From contig CM060322.1 in the NCBI GenBank assembly GCA_030674155.1, positions 57,193,494 through 57,210,025 on the forward strand: 16,532 nt of DNA, given 5' to 3'. Both the position numbers and the translations under genes were made by a program. Below are positions 8,479-16,532 of the stretch, piece by piece (within the stretch, counting starts at the first letter, position 1; every line of letters begins with the position of its first letter). A model generated the notes under the pieces. That model did not search any database. It worked only from the letters and a program-made list of their open reading frames with translations, and was not told where the DNA came from. The DNA is from Stramonita haemastoma (Eukaryota; Mollusca; Gastropoda; Neogastropoda; Muricidae).

Positions 8479-8757
8479 AAAGGTAAAGGTGTCCCATAAC
8501 CTACGTGGTTGTTGGGGAGCGAGGCATCAGATACCCCAGCTTCTCTAGGGTCCCAGCATATAGAGGGCGGCGCCCATCTCCTCTCCCTCGCTGCTTTACC
8601 TGCCTTAACCCTAAAGAGGGCAGGTACACATTGACAGTTGGGTGAACTGGGGTACTAGGCCTATACTAAAGCCAAGGCGAACAGTCACCCATCCACTTGG
8701 TAACCTCGCTGATGCTGGGGAAGCGAGTGCTCTGACCACTGAGCTATCCCGTCCCCC
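8479..8757 (-). mobile_element. SINE-E copy 2 (reverse orientation)
   Basis: The tail lies at the left (AAAGGTAAAGGTGTCCC) and the head at the right, with the A box on the minus strand (complement of 8736-8746, TAGCTCAGTGG). The body landmarks match copy 1, including CTGCTTTACCTGCC and AGTTGGGTGAACTGGGG read on the plus strand. It is uninterrupted where copy 1 carries the nested element, though locally shortened there. No clear target duplication. Confidence 0.88.
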
Positions 8758-9300
8758 AAAACTTGCCCCCAAAACATATGTACTACAAAAAAGACAACAT
8801 TCCTGTGTCTCCAAACCTCACAACTCTACACCCCCCCCACACCCCCACCCCTTCCCCTTCCAAGCCATTATCTCCCCTTTTACCAACCTCAGCAACCCCC
8901 CCCCCCCCTTTCCCCTCTCCTCCTCCCCTCCCCTCCCTGCCCGTTTCTGTTACGTTGAACGTTTACAGCGGTAATTGGTTTCCCCATTGATTGATCACGT
9001 AATCTTCTAGTCAATGCCTGCGATGACGTCAAACGCTGACAGCTCAGATAATCACCAACATGTTCTTCGGCTGGTTGCCTCTGTCCGTGTCCTATAAGGT
9101 TGCCTGAGGTCATTTCTATTTTTAGCCTTCGGGTATTTCCGTCAGTAGATGAACTGGAGGTCTCTGGGCGATTTTTGATGCTTACTGTGGCACAAACAGG
9201 GTTTGATCTTCACTTCAGACGTGGCGACTGTTTGATGTCGTTCTCTGTTGCTTGTGTTCAATGTTCTCGATTGTGGCTTTTTTATTCTCTCTTTAGGAAT

Positions 9301-9303
<3 letters not shown>
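8758..9303. other. C-rich then unique-looking non-coding sequence
   Basis: C-rich with runs at 8831-8838 and 8895-8907 and CT-rich DNA to about 8940, then ordinary-composition sequence. A GGGTTTGATC at about 9199 resembles a B box but has no A box or other SINE motif nearby. Confidence 0.4.
9024..9031. promoter_or_regulatory. CRE-like octamer TGACGTCA
   Basis: A full CREB/ATF palindrome in apparently non-repeat DNA. No nearby promoter identified. Confidence 0.25.
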
Positions 9304-9379
<76 letters not shown>

Positions 9380-9411
9380 AGACAGACAGACAGAGAGACA
9401 GACAGACAGAA

Positions 9412-9442
<31 letters not shown>
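9304..9442. repeat. (GA)n then (GACA)n microsatellite
   Basis: A GA tract (9304-9376) passes into GACA units (9377-9442), the same order as at 1-149. It directly abuts a LINE-type 3' tail. Confidence 0.95.
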
Positions 9443-9724
9443 GAATGAATCAATGAATCAATTATCTTTATTTTCCAAGGGAAACAAAGTAAGCATTCAC
9501 ATTTTTTTTTCATCCTGCCCTTGCCCTGATAAGAGAATAGCAGTCCCCCCCCCCCCCACCCCCAAAGAAGAAGAAAAAAAAAAACAACCCAACAAGATAA
9601 AACAAAAGAAAACAAAACAACCATCACTAACAATAAAAGTTCAACCTATGATTTAAAGAAAAAGGAGATAGGTAACATCCAGCAACGCCTAATCCCACTA
9701 AATACATTGATACTCATTTAAACA
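9443..9724 (-). mobile_element. LINE-type 3' end next to a GA/GACA tract
   Basis: On the minus strand the sequence reads CCCTTGGAAAATAAAGAT and then a tandem tail of GATTCATT units (9443-9465 on plus) that runs into (TGTC)n/(TC)n. This resembles invertebrate LINE 3' ends. There is no coding part, so the call rests on the AATAAA-plus-tail form. The right boundary is uncertain: it could extend to the next GA tract at 9725. A C-run (9544-9556) and A-rich DNA lie inside. Confidence 0.55.
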
Positions 9725-9761
9725 AGAGAGAGAGAGAGAGAGCGAGAGCGAGAGAGAGAGA
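9725..9761. repeat. (GA)n microsatellite
   Basis: A GA tract with two GCGAGA interruptions, abutting the next LINE-type tail. Confidence 0.93.
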
Positions 9762-9763
9762 AA

Positions 9764-9833
9764 GAACTCTGAACTCTGAACGATTTTATTGTAGAAGGTC
9801 ACCGGACCCATTACAATTTCACACACTCGCTAT
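9764..9833 (-). mobile_element. LINE-type 3' end next to a GA tract
   Basis: On the minus strand: GGGTCCGGTGACCTTCTACAATAAAATCG, followed by about 2.5 AGAGTTC units (9764-9781 on plus), then (TC)n. The CTACAATAAAA plus 7-nt tail layout is the same as at 10102-10165. Little of the element remains before the C-run. Confidence 0.55.
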
Positions 9834-9892
9834 CCCCCCCCCCCCCCCCCCCCCCCCCCCCCACACACACACAACAAATACACACACACACA
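9834..9892. repeat. 29-base C homopolymer then CA-rich tract
   Basis: C run 9834-9862, then CA units. This is the longest homopolymer in the window. Confidence 0.95.
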
Positions 9893-10525
<633 letters not shown>

Positions 10526-10526
10526 A

Positions 10527-10741
<215 letters not shown>

Positions 10742-10816
10742 GATATCGGCTGAGATCACGACACCTTTCAGAGAGACATGAACAATATCCACAATGAATA
10801 ACATATATTATGATAT

Positions 10817-11171
10817 GGTAGGTGGTGTCCCATAACCTATGTGGTCCCCCCCCCCCCCCAAAAAAAAAAAAAAGACAAACTAAACAAACCCAACAAACTA
10901 TGTGGTCGTAGGGGAACGAGGCATCGGAGACCTCAGCTTCTCTAGCGGCCAGCATATTGAGGGCGGCGTCCATCTCCTCTCCCTCGCTGCTTTACCTTCC
11001 CTGACCCTAAAGAGGGCAGGTACCCATTGACAGCTGGGTGAACTGGGGGGACCGTACTGAAGCCAAGAGACGCACAAACGTTCACCCATCCAACTGGTAA
11101 CCACGCTCGATGCCGCTTAACTTTGACTTAGGGAAAGCGAGCGTTCTGACCACTTAGCTATGCCGCCCCTC
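10817..11171 (-). mobile_element. SINE-E copy 3 (reverse orientation) with a small insert
   Basis: The tail end is at the left (GGTGTCCCATAACC) and the tRNA-like head at the right, with the A box as the complement of 11150-11160 (TAGCTAAGTGG). Body landmarks are as in the other copies. The unbroken minus-strand stretch GTTAAGCGGCATCGAGCGTGG (complement of about 11102-11122) is the empty site of the retroposon nested in copy 1. Imperfect flanking repeats AACATAT(ATT)ATGATAT (10800-10816) and AACATATGATAT (11172-11183) may be the target duplication. A 51-bp low-complexity insert lies at 10847-10897. Confidence 0.88.
10847..10897. repeat. 51-bp poly-C/poly-A insert with 10-bp flanking repeats
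   Basis: A C run then a 14-A run then A-rich DNA with ACAAAC units, bounded by CTATGTGGTC on both sides (10837-10846 and 10898-10907). The other SINE-E copies lack it. Confidence 0.7.
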
Positions 11172-11183
11172 AACATATGATAT

Positions 11184-11418
11184 AAGCCATGTAAATTCTT
11201 GAAGGAAATCAGCAACTCCCGTCTTCTTCCTCAGCTCCCAGAGCAATCTGTGCGGCATCCTACAGAAACTGTCAGGTGACAGTCTAAAACAAGTTGCACC
11301 TGGCGGAGTTCACCCATCTCCAGCTGGAAGATGCATGCTGGGTATGTTCATGTCATTGATGCCACTGGTTTTTTATTAAGTAGGCCCACTCTTCTACCGA
11401 AAATGGGTGGGTTTTAAC
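11184..11418. other. Unique-looking spacer
   Basis: Only a perfect short inverted repeat, ACTGTCA-GG-TGACAGT (11268-11283), stands out. No gene recognised. Confidence 0.4.
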
Positions 11419-11509
11419 GTGTGTGTGTGTGTGTGGTGTGTGTGTGTGTGTGTGCGTGCGTTGCGTGGTGGTGTGCGTGCGTGGTCGTGCGTGCGTGTGT
11501 GTGTGTGTT
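11419..11509. repeat. (GT)n with GCGT and GGT variants
   Basis: An impure GT tract ending directly at the 5' end of SINE-A. Confidence 0.93.
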
Positions 11510-11823
11510 AGGAGGTGGATCGGTGGTCTAGAGGTAAAAAGCACCTGCATAGAAAGCGTCAAGTCTGGGTTTCAAGTGTGTGGTGGTTCGATCCCCGTTG
11601 GTGCCCGAAACTTTTCCCACATCTTATTGACCGTAAGTAGTGATCTAGGTGCCAGTCTTTCGGATGAGACGATTAACCAAAGTCCTGTGCGCAATACTCA
11701 TTTAGTGCGCATATAAGAACCCACGGTAACGAAAGTTTTCCCTGGCAAAAAATTCTGTAGAAAAAAGACACACTCTAATAGGAAACCAAATATGTATGCA
11801 GACAGGAAAGGGGGGTGGGGGGT

Positions 11824-12160
11824 GGGATAGCCTGGTAGTCAGAGTGATTTGCTCTTGATCTGCTGACCCGGGTTCGAACCTCGTTCAAGAGGATTTTTCC
11901 CTTTGGAGTTAACATCAGTGCCGACTCCACTCCCCCCAAAAGTCCTTCGGATGAGTCTATAAACCGAGGTCCCGTGTGCGAACGCACCCAGAACATCTTG
12001 CGTACACGTTAAAACCTGTTCAACTTTTCGGAAGAAGACGTCATTGTTTGCCGGTGGGAACGGATGACAAAATTTACTATACTGCATACACACAGGGACT
12101 GGATGTAAAAAAGCACGCAAGCGCTTATTCCACTATCCTTGAACTATAATATTAAAAAAG
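11824..12160 (+). mobile_element. SINE-B copy 1, nested in SINE-A
   Basis: Starts GGGATAGCC with A box TAGCCTGGTAG (11828-11838) and B box GGTTCGAACCT (11871-11881). The central domain is CCTTCGGATGAGTCTATAAA (11944-11963), followed by CCCGTGTGCGAACGCA. The 3' module starts at CTTGC (11997) and ends in ATTAAAAAAG. It aligns along its whole length with 12754-13094. The junctions lie in the A-rich part of SINE-A (GGAAAG on the left, GAAAAG on the right), too degenerate for a firm duplication. A G-rich filler (11809-11826) precedes it. Confidence 0.88.
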
Positions 12161-12216
12161 ATTAAAAAGAAAAGAAAAAACAAAAACAATGGGTGGCGCT
12201 GCTCTTCTGGCGACGC

Positions 12217-12234
12217 GCTCTCCCTAGGGAGAGC
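12217..12234 (+). other. 18-bp palindrome in the SINE-A tail
   Basis: GCTCTCCCTAGGGAGAGC is perfectly self-complementary. The copy at 13468-13485 has CCGG instead of CTAG in the centre and remains perfect. As RNA it would form a GC-rich stem-loop near the 3' end. Confidence 0.75.
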
Positions 12235-12248
12235 AGCCCGAATTTTAC

Positions 12249-12262
12249 GCAGATAAATCTGC
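12249..12262 (+). other. Second small hairpin in the SINE-A tail
   Basis: GCAGAT-AA-ATCTGC. The reversed copy at 13440-13453 keeps the GCAGA/TCTGC arms around a changed centre. Confidence 0.5.
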
Positions 12263-12326
12263 CACGAAACAATCTTACATAAAGGAATACAATACAATAC
12301 ACAATGCAATGCAATACAAGATGTAT

Positions 12327-12483
12327 TTACAATCTGTGGAAGATATTTTTTCAATAGATAAAACTCAGCGGTGATTTTAAACTTAGCTCCTTCATTTTGA
12401 TTATAGCCCTGCCGACCACAGACGCCAAACCAGGAACATCGCCTCAACCACGGAAAAGCTCAGTTTAAAAACTATGCAACAAT
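12327..12483. other. Spacer, no feature recognised
   Basis: Ordinary composition. No coding or repeat motif seen. Confidence 0.4.
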
Positions 12484-12598
12484 CCCGAAGTCGGAATGTG
12501 GCTATCTTTGTGGTGGGCAAAAAAGCCGGTCGCATACGCTAAATCTCACTATTGGTGAATCCTTAGAGCTGTAACCTATGAACTTAAAAGAAAGAACC
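12484..12598 (+). mobile_element. SINE-C tail module
   Basis: CCCGAAGTCGGAATGTGGCT, then CCGGTCGCATACGC, then GGTGAATCCTTAGAGCTG and an A-rich end. It matches the tail of the SINE-C at 5763 and the module at 13746. It starts at the same GAAGTCGG point as the latter, without any tRNA-like head. Confidence 0.75.
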
Positions 12599-12599
12599 C

Positions 12600-12654
12600 A
12601 AACACACAAAACACAACACTCACATACACATACACAACACAATACACACCACCC

Positions 12655-12711
<57 letters not shown>

Positions 12712-12753
12712 CACACACACACACACACACACCACACACACACACACACACAC
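12600..12753. repeat. (CA)n microsatellite
   Basis: CA-rich with ACAAC and ACC variants, running directly into the SINE-B 5' end. Confidence 0.95.
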
Positions 12754-13094
12754 GGGATAGCCTAGTGGTCAGAACATTGCGCTTGCAATTTGACGACCCG
12801 GGTTCGATTCCCGGTAGAGGGGATTTTCCCCCTGGAGTTAAAACATCAGTGCTGACTCCACTCCCCCCAAAAGTCCTTCGGATGAGACTATAAACCGAGG
12901 CCCCGTGTGCGAACGCACGCAGAACAGCTTGCGCACACGTTTAATCCTGTTCCGCTGTTCGTAAGAGGAGGCCATCGTGTGCCGGTGGGAAAAGATTACA
13001 CGATTTACAAAAACTGCATACACACGGGGACTGGATGTAAAAAGCACAGGAGTGCTCATTCCATTATCCTCAATATAAAACATTAAAAATAAAA
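12754..13094 (+). mobile_element. SINE-B copy 2, full-length
   Basis: Canonical A box TAGCCTAGTGG (12758-12768) and B box GGTTCGATTCC (12801-12811), central CCTTCGGATGAGACTATAAA (12875-12894), 3' module from CTTGC (12928-12932) and an A-rich end. It is the best preserved SINE in the window and both pol III boxes match consensus. It lies between CA tracts on both sides, so the target duplication cannot be distinguished from the microsatellite. Confidence 0.92.
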
Positions 13095-13102
13095 CACACA
13101 CA

Positions 13103-13192
<90 letters not shown>
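13095..13192. repeat. (CA)n microsatellite
   Basis: A nearly pure CA tract immediately after the SINE-B A-rich end. Confidence 0.95.
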
Positions 13193-13196
<4 letters not shown>

Positions 13197-13390
13197 CTAT
13201 AAAACTATGTATAGATTGAAGCCAGATTAAGACCCTTTTCTGTTGTCCCTCTTATCAACGAACGGTGGGCATAACACTCCTGGGAGGGGAGGGGGAAGGG
13301 GGAAGGAATCAATGCAGTGTCCCAACGACTCCGAAGAAGTCAGGTAAGAAGCCAAAGGTGCAGTTCCTTATCTATCTCATTAGGTTGTAC

Positions 13391-13570
13391 ACTTTATTTA
13401 TTTTTTGTATTTTTGTATTTTGTACCACTTTATGCCACAGCAGATTTCTCTGCGTGAAATTCGGGCTGCTCTCCCCGGGGAGAGCGCGTCGCCACAAGTG
13501 CAGCGCCTACCCATTTTTTTTCCTGTTTGCAACTGTACAAATTGTTTCCCTATCAGAGTGCTTTTCTATA
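13391..13570 (-). mobile_element. SINE-A tail, reverse orientation
   Basis: The complement of this segment carries the SINE-A 3' half: GATAGGGAAACAA, ACAGGAAAAAAAATGGGT, GGCGACGCGCTCTCCCC, CCCGAATTTCACGCAG and a tail with AAATACAAAA units (13401-13425 on plus). It ends on the right in an AT tract, so the 5' half is missing. It is uninterrupted where the copy at 11512 contains SINE-B. Confidence 0.82.
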
Positions 13571-13577
13571 TTTATAT

Positions 13578-13614
<37 letters not shown>

Positions 13615-13640
13615 TATTTATATTATATATATAATATTAC
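13571..13640. repeat. (TA)n / AT-rich microsatellite
   Basis: TA dinucleotides with TTA and ATT interruptions, self-complementary over most of its length. Confidence 0.9.
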
Positions 13641-13745
13641 AATATTGTACGTGTGTTTTGCTAAGTGGTAATGTTTCACAGGACAAACTATTCATTTAAG
13701 ATTTGCAGGTAATCGGTGGAGCTGTAAACATACTGGAACAAACCT

Positions 13746-13860
13746 CTCCGAAGTCGGAATCCGGCTATCTTAATTGGAGGGTAAAAACGGTCATATAATA
13801 ATGCAAAATCTCACCTTGGTAAACCTTAGAGTTCTAGCTAAGGAACGATTAAAAATGAAT
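13746..13860 (+). mobile_element. SINE-C tail module
   Basis: CTCCGAAGTCGGAATCCGGC, ATCTTAATTGGAGGGTAAAA, AAATCTCACCTTGGTAAACC, then the hairpin CCTTAG-8-CTAAGG and an A-rich end. No head. Same start point as 12484. Confidence 0.75.
13824..13843 (+). other. Hairpin in a SINE-C tail, second copy
   Basis: CCTTAG, an 8-nt loop (AGTTCTAG) and CTAAGG form a perfect 6-bp stem at the place matching 6064-6083, with two base pairs changed on both arms. Confidence 0.65.
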
Positions 13861-13886
13861 GTGGATGAAGTCATTTTAAACAGAAA

Positions 13887-13887
<1 letters not shown>

Positions 13888-13917
<30 letters not shown>

Positions 13918-13931
13918 GGTGCTGTGTGGTG

Positions 13932-14001
<70 letters not shown>
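13888..14001. repeat. (GT)n microsatellite
   Basis: A GT tract with a short GCGCGGGTGCTG interruption at about 13912-13925. Confidence 0.95.
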
Positions 14002-14003
<2 letters not shown>

Positions 14004-14232
14004 CAGCTCTCTGTAAACGGTATTCTTCAATGTGTCATACATGATACACTGAAAATCTCCGACTATTGTGGATATCTATTCCCTCTTTGCAATCTCGCAT
14101 TCAGTAAACTATTGCTTTTCAAACTTTTGTACAAATTTTGATGGATAGTGCATTGGGCAACACGGTTTTCTTCACGCGTGTCCATTGTCCCTATGTTATT
14201 GATGCCACAGGAAACTTTCCTGTGTAGTCAAA

Positions 14233-14239
<7 letters not shown>
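14002..14239. other. Unique-looking spacer
   Basis: No coding, SINE or LINE motif recognised. Confidence 0.4.
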
Positions 14240-14331
<92 letters not shown>

Positions 14332-14347
14332 AGAGAGAGAGAGAGGA
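14240..14347. repeat. (GA)n microsatellite
   Basis: A GA tract with GAGGAG and GAAGAG steps. Unlike the other GA tracts, no LINE-type tail adjoins it. Confidence 0.93.
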
Positions 14348-14573
14348 GGCTAAAAATAAATTTCCGTTACGTCCACACAACATTCTTTTCGCGGTCACCA
14401 GAAGAGAAAGCCTTGCATTGATGTGTCAGTCTGCTTCTTCCAACGGCTTCGTCTGCTTCCTTCTGCCAGCCTGGGCTTCAGCTGTGCACGTGACTACGCC
14501 ACAGCTTCAAGGGCCGCAACTGTGCCGAGCAACGCAGACGACACTTGTCTCGCCTCAGTTCCAGGCAAACATT
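14348..14573. other. Moderately GC unique-looking sequence
   Basis: One frame is open through it, but the start lies beyond the GA tract and the peptide has no recognisable motif. Not called as coding. Confidence 0.4.
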
Positions 14574-14628
14574 GAGAGAGAGAGAGCACGCGCGCGCGCG
14601 TGTGTGTGTGTTTGTGCATGTGTGTGTT
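14574..14628. repeat. Compound GA / CG / GT repeat
   Basis: GAGAGA, then an alternating CG segment (about 14589-14600), then GT. Alternating purine-pyrimidine DNA of this kind can adopt the Z form (general knowledge). Confidence 0.9.
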
Positions 14629-14648
14629 TACATCTTCAGTGAGGTGCA

Positions 14649-14680
14649 GTGTTGTGTTGGAAACGTTTTCCCAACAACAC
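14649..14680. other. Imperfect inverted repeat centred on AACGTT
   Basis: GTGTTGTGTTGG at the left and CCAACAACAC at the right flank GGAAACGTTTTCC, giving a near-palindrome of about 32 bp. It could be a small hairpin. No known element recognised. Confidence 0.4.
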
Positions 14681-15659
14681 GAAAGGAAGGCGTCAGTAAG
14701 TTTCTGTTGTTGATGCACCAGGTGCGAACAGTTTGTGTGTGGGTGCAGTGTGTCGAACTAGGGGATCCAGCGCCTTCAGTGGCTTAGATTCCGTAAGTTG
14801 GAGCTTTTATTTTAGTTTTTACTCTTGCCGAGTATTTGTGTGCAAGAAGCGAACTTCAGTGTTGCAGCCAAGTGTAGTTTGTGCCTGTCGATTTTTCGAT
14901 GCGAAACTTGAACATAGGAAAAAGTAGCGCTTGTCCAACTTCGATTTTTTTTAATTGACGTCATTACAGTAATTTGCAGAGTCTGATAACTAGTGCGCAT
15001 CAAGTGTGTTGACAGTAATGGTTTGAAAAGAATATATTCTTTTTTTCTTTTTTTTAAAGGGTTTTCCGACACAGTAGAGCGCTTTACAGTGTGAAATTAC
15101 CACATTACACACTTGCTTAGCTGTACTTGAGCGCAAACAAAATAATTTGGATTACGACTTTTAATAATAAAGATTCGTCTGATCTTTTGTCTGTCGATCG
15201 ATTAACAAGCTATACAAAATCTAGCTTTAAAAAGATGGTGTGGTGTCATTCTCCACTGAGAGAATTGATTAAACAGATTTGTTGTTGTTGTTGCTGTGAT
15301 GATGACAGAATGAAAAAAACAAAAATCAAAATTGGTAAAATACCTTGTCAGTTTTGTTGTCACTGTTTACAATGTAATCCAGTGCATGGATTAACCGTAG
15401 TAGATTTTTTTGTGGGGATGAGGGGTGGGGGTATTGGTTAAGAAGAGAACAGCCAACGTAATATCAACACTGATAAAGTTATCGATGCTTTAAACTAGCA
15501 TCACAGACTTGACAATCGTTGCATGCAGTATTACTATTTTGTGTGTGTGTATGTAGCGTTCGTTTCTGAGCTGAAATGAATGGTTAAGACTCGGGCTGTA
15601 TAACGGTTAAAAATTTCTACGTTTACAACTAGACGAGTGAAGGATGGAGGAGGAGGTGA
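14681..15659. other. Unique-looking sequence, no supported gene
   Basis: Open frames here (for example 15127-15441) show Cys and Asp runs from TTG/GAT repeats and no domain. A CRE-like octamer lies at 14956. It may be upstream or intronic DNA of a gene to the right, given the promoter-like repeat at 15721. Confidence 0.4.
14956..14963. promoter_or_regulatory. CRE-like octamer TGACGTCA
   Basis: Third full CREB/ATF palindrome in the window, in non-repeat DNA about 0.8 kb left of the tandem TATA modules. Confidence 0.25.
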
Positions 15660-15678
15660 GGGGGGGGGGGGGGGGGGG
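15660..15678 (+). repeat. 19-base G homopolymer
   Basis: A G-run ending about 60 bp before the first TATA box of the tandem module. A run this long can fold as a G-quadruplex (general knowledge). Its exact length may be unreliable. Confidence 0.9.
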
Positions 15679-15720
15679 TATGAAGAGTTGAAGGCCGGTA
15701 GGCGAGAAGGGAAGCGGAGA

Positions 15721-15832
15721 AGAGTATGACCCAAACAGTCTATAAATAGCCACGGTTTAGGCACACGTGAGGTCATAGAGTATGACCCAATAGGTCTATA
15801 AATATCCGCGGCACAGGCACACGTGAGGTCAG
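15721..15832 (+). promoter_or_regulatory. Tandem duplicated core-promoter-like module (2 x 56 bp)
   Basis: Two adjacent units (15721-15776 and 15777-15832) agree at 47 of 56 positions. Each has, in order, AGAGTATGACCCA, TATAAATA (15741-15748; 15797-15804), the E-box CACGTG (15764-15769; 15820-15825) and the nuclear-receptor half-site AGGTCA (15770-15775; 15826-15831). Mismatches cluster between these motifs, while the motifs themselves are identical. A TCA lies 32-34 bases after the first T of each TATA box and could be an initiator (TCAGTG in unit 2). The likely direction is plus, with transcription starting near 15775 and/or 15831 and the gene lying to the right. Promoter function is inference. 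It could also be an unnamed repeat. Confidence 0.5.
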
Positions 15833-15995
15833 TGACATAGTTTTCGGTGTTTATTTTCCCCACTCAGAGAGAAGGCAAACCCTCCTGCTATCTCTTGTCC
15901 AGCTGGTTTAGTTTGTGTGCACTCCTGTGCCTCTCAGTGTGCTTCCCTCTGCAGAAAGTGAATCTTTGCAGATTTTCTCTGTCGTGTTTCTGTCT
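15833..15995. other. Possible transcribed leader downstream of the TATA modules
   Basis: Ordinary-composition sequence directly after the tandem module. No convincing start codon with a real reading frame follows it: the downstream frames run only into the CTT tract. A CTTCCCTCTGCAG at 15942-15954 resembles a 3' splice site but is unsupported. Confidence 0.25.
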
Positions 15996-16268
15996 GTCTG
16001 CTGTCTTCTCTTCTCTTTTTCTTCTTCTTCTTTTCTTCTTGTTCTTCTTCTTCTTCTTTTTCTTTTGTCTTTCTTTCTTCTTGCTTCTTCCTTTTCTTCT
16101 TCTTCTTCTTCTTTTCTTCTTCTTCTTTTTCTTCTTTTCTTTTCTTTTCTTCTTTTCTTCTTCTTTTTTCTTTCTTTCTTCTTCTTCTTTCCTTTCCTCT
16201 TACTCTTCTCTCTACTTCTACTCTACTCTACTATCTACTTCTATCTTCTCTTTCCACTACTACTTACT
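15996..16268. repeat. Long polypyrimidine (CTT/CTTTT)n tract
   Basis: About 270 bp almost free of purines on the plus strand, with CTT units giving way to CTACT units near the right end. The overlapping Phe/Leu/Ser frames are translated repeat. Confidence 0.93.
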
Positions 16269-16532
16269 ATTATCTTATCTATTTCATTCACCGCTTTTGT
16301 ATGTAAAGAGGAAGACATGGTTGGTTTAGAACAAATCTTATTCAGGAAAAGTGTTCACAAAAATGCTAGCATACCTTGACAGGTCAACAGGTAGATCTAA
16401 ACTTATGACAGTCCTGTCATATTTACGTGCATACATACATCTCATATATGTGACTGATGACTTCACATTACAACAGAGGGCATACATAGTATAATATCAT
16501 TAATAGCTGCATTTATATTTAAGCGTTGAGCA
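16269..16532. other. Right-end sequence, no feature recognised
   Basis: AT-rich ordinary-composition DNA. No gene, SINE or LINE motif identified before the window ends. Confidence 0.4.

Larger units (their letters stand above)
11512..12326 (+). mobile_element. SINE-A, near full-length, interrupted by SINE-B
   Basis: The head has A box TGGTCTAGAGG (11524-11534) and B box GGTTCGATCCC (11585-11595). The central domain is GTCTTTCGGATGAGACGATT (about 11655-11674), followed by AAGAACCCACGG, TTTTCCCTGGCAAAA and TAGGAAACCAAAT. The element stops at about 11810, where SINE-B begins, and resumes near 12170 with GAAAAAACAAAAACAATGGG, GGCGACGCGCTCTCCC, hairpins and a tandem AATACA/AATGC tail (12286-12320). 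The reversed SINE-A tail at 13391-13570 shows the uninterrupted order. Length without the insert is about 460 bp. Both pol III boxes look intact. Confidence 0.85.

Noticed and set aside
9195..9245. B-box-like GGGTTTGATC suggesting another SINE
   Set aside because: No A box, central domain or tail of any family seen here lies at a suitable distance.
12754..12826. Possible functional tRNA gene
   Set aside because: The A and B boxes are good, but the anticodon stem is broken and a SINE central domain and tail follow. It is a SINE head.
15942..15956. Possible 3' splice site (polypyrimidine then GCAG)
   Set aside because: No adjoining coding exon or matching donor can be shown. Such strings are frequent in CT-rich DNA.
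15847..16379. Frames of 154-160 codons after the tandem TATA module
   Set aside because: Almost all Phe, Leu and Ser from the CTT tract. No credible coding sequence, so they do not support a gene start there.

Overview
This is eukaryotic intergenic or intronic DNA built mostly of retroposons and simple repeats. I found no intact protein-coding gene. The organism is most likely a mollusc, probably a gastropod. That is inference from memory: the composite SINE modules (tRNA-like head, a TTCGGATGAG central domain, and tails such as GGGTGGCGCTG...GGGAGAGC) are ones I associate with molluscan genomes, and (GA)n, (GACA)n, (CA)n and poly-C tracts are very dense. The longer open frames are translated microsatellites (Thr-His, Arg-Glu, Ser-Leu or Cys-Val runs).

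Layout. 1-1220: compound GA/GACA repeat holding a minus-strand, 5'-truncated LINE 3' end (279-844) with a 13-bp target-site duplication, then a diverged 57-bp direct repeat around GA/CA tracts. 1220-4630: low-complexity DNA, an isolated SINE-B tail (2016-2198), TTG/TTC tracts and a 100-N gap (3933-4032). 4631-6115: a decayed LINE reverse-transcriptase C-terminus on the minus strand and a SINE-C copy. 6116-9300: a minus-strand SINE whose tRNA-derived head is split by a 117-bp CT tract, a SINE-E copy with a second retroposon nested in it (both with perfect duplications), a SINE-B tail and a reversed SINE-E. 9304-10734: three LINE-type 3' ends alternating with GA tracts, all minus-strand. 10817-13860: a dense SINE cluster (E, A with B nested inside, C tails, B, reversed A tail). 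14000-16532: mainly unique sequence plus microsatellites, with an 84%-identical 56-bp tandem duplication at 15721-15832. Each unit of that duplication carries TATAAATA, CACGTG and AGGTCA. It is the best candidate for a host regulatory element here.

Themes. LINE 3' ends sit against (GA)n tracts in four of four cases, and one has GA-rich DNA at both ends with a duplication. SINE families A, B and C share a central domain but have different tails. Hairpins in the A and C tails keep pairing while their sequence changes between copies. Two nesting events can be ordered in time, and each has an uninterrupted relative in the same window. Family letters A, B, C and E are labels for this report only. 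All similarities were judged by eye.
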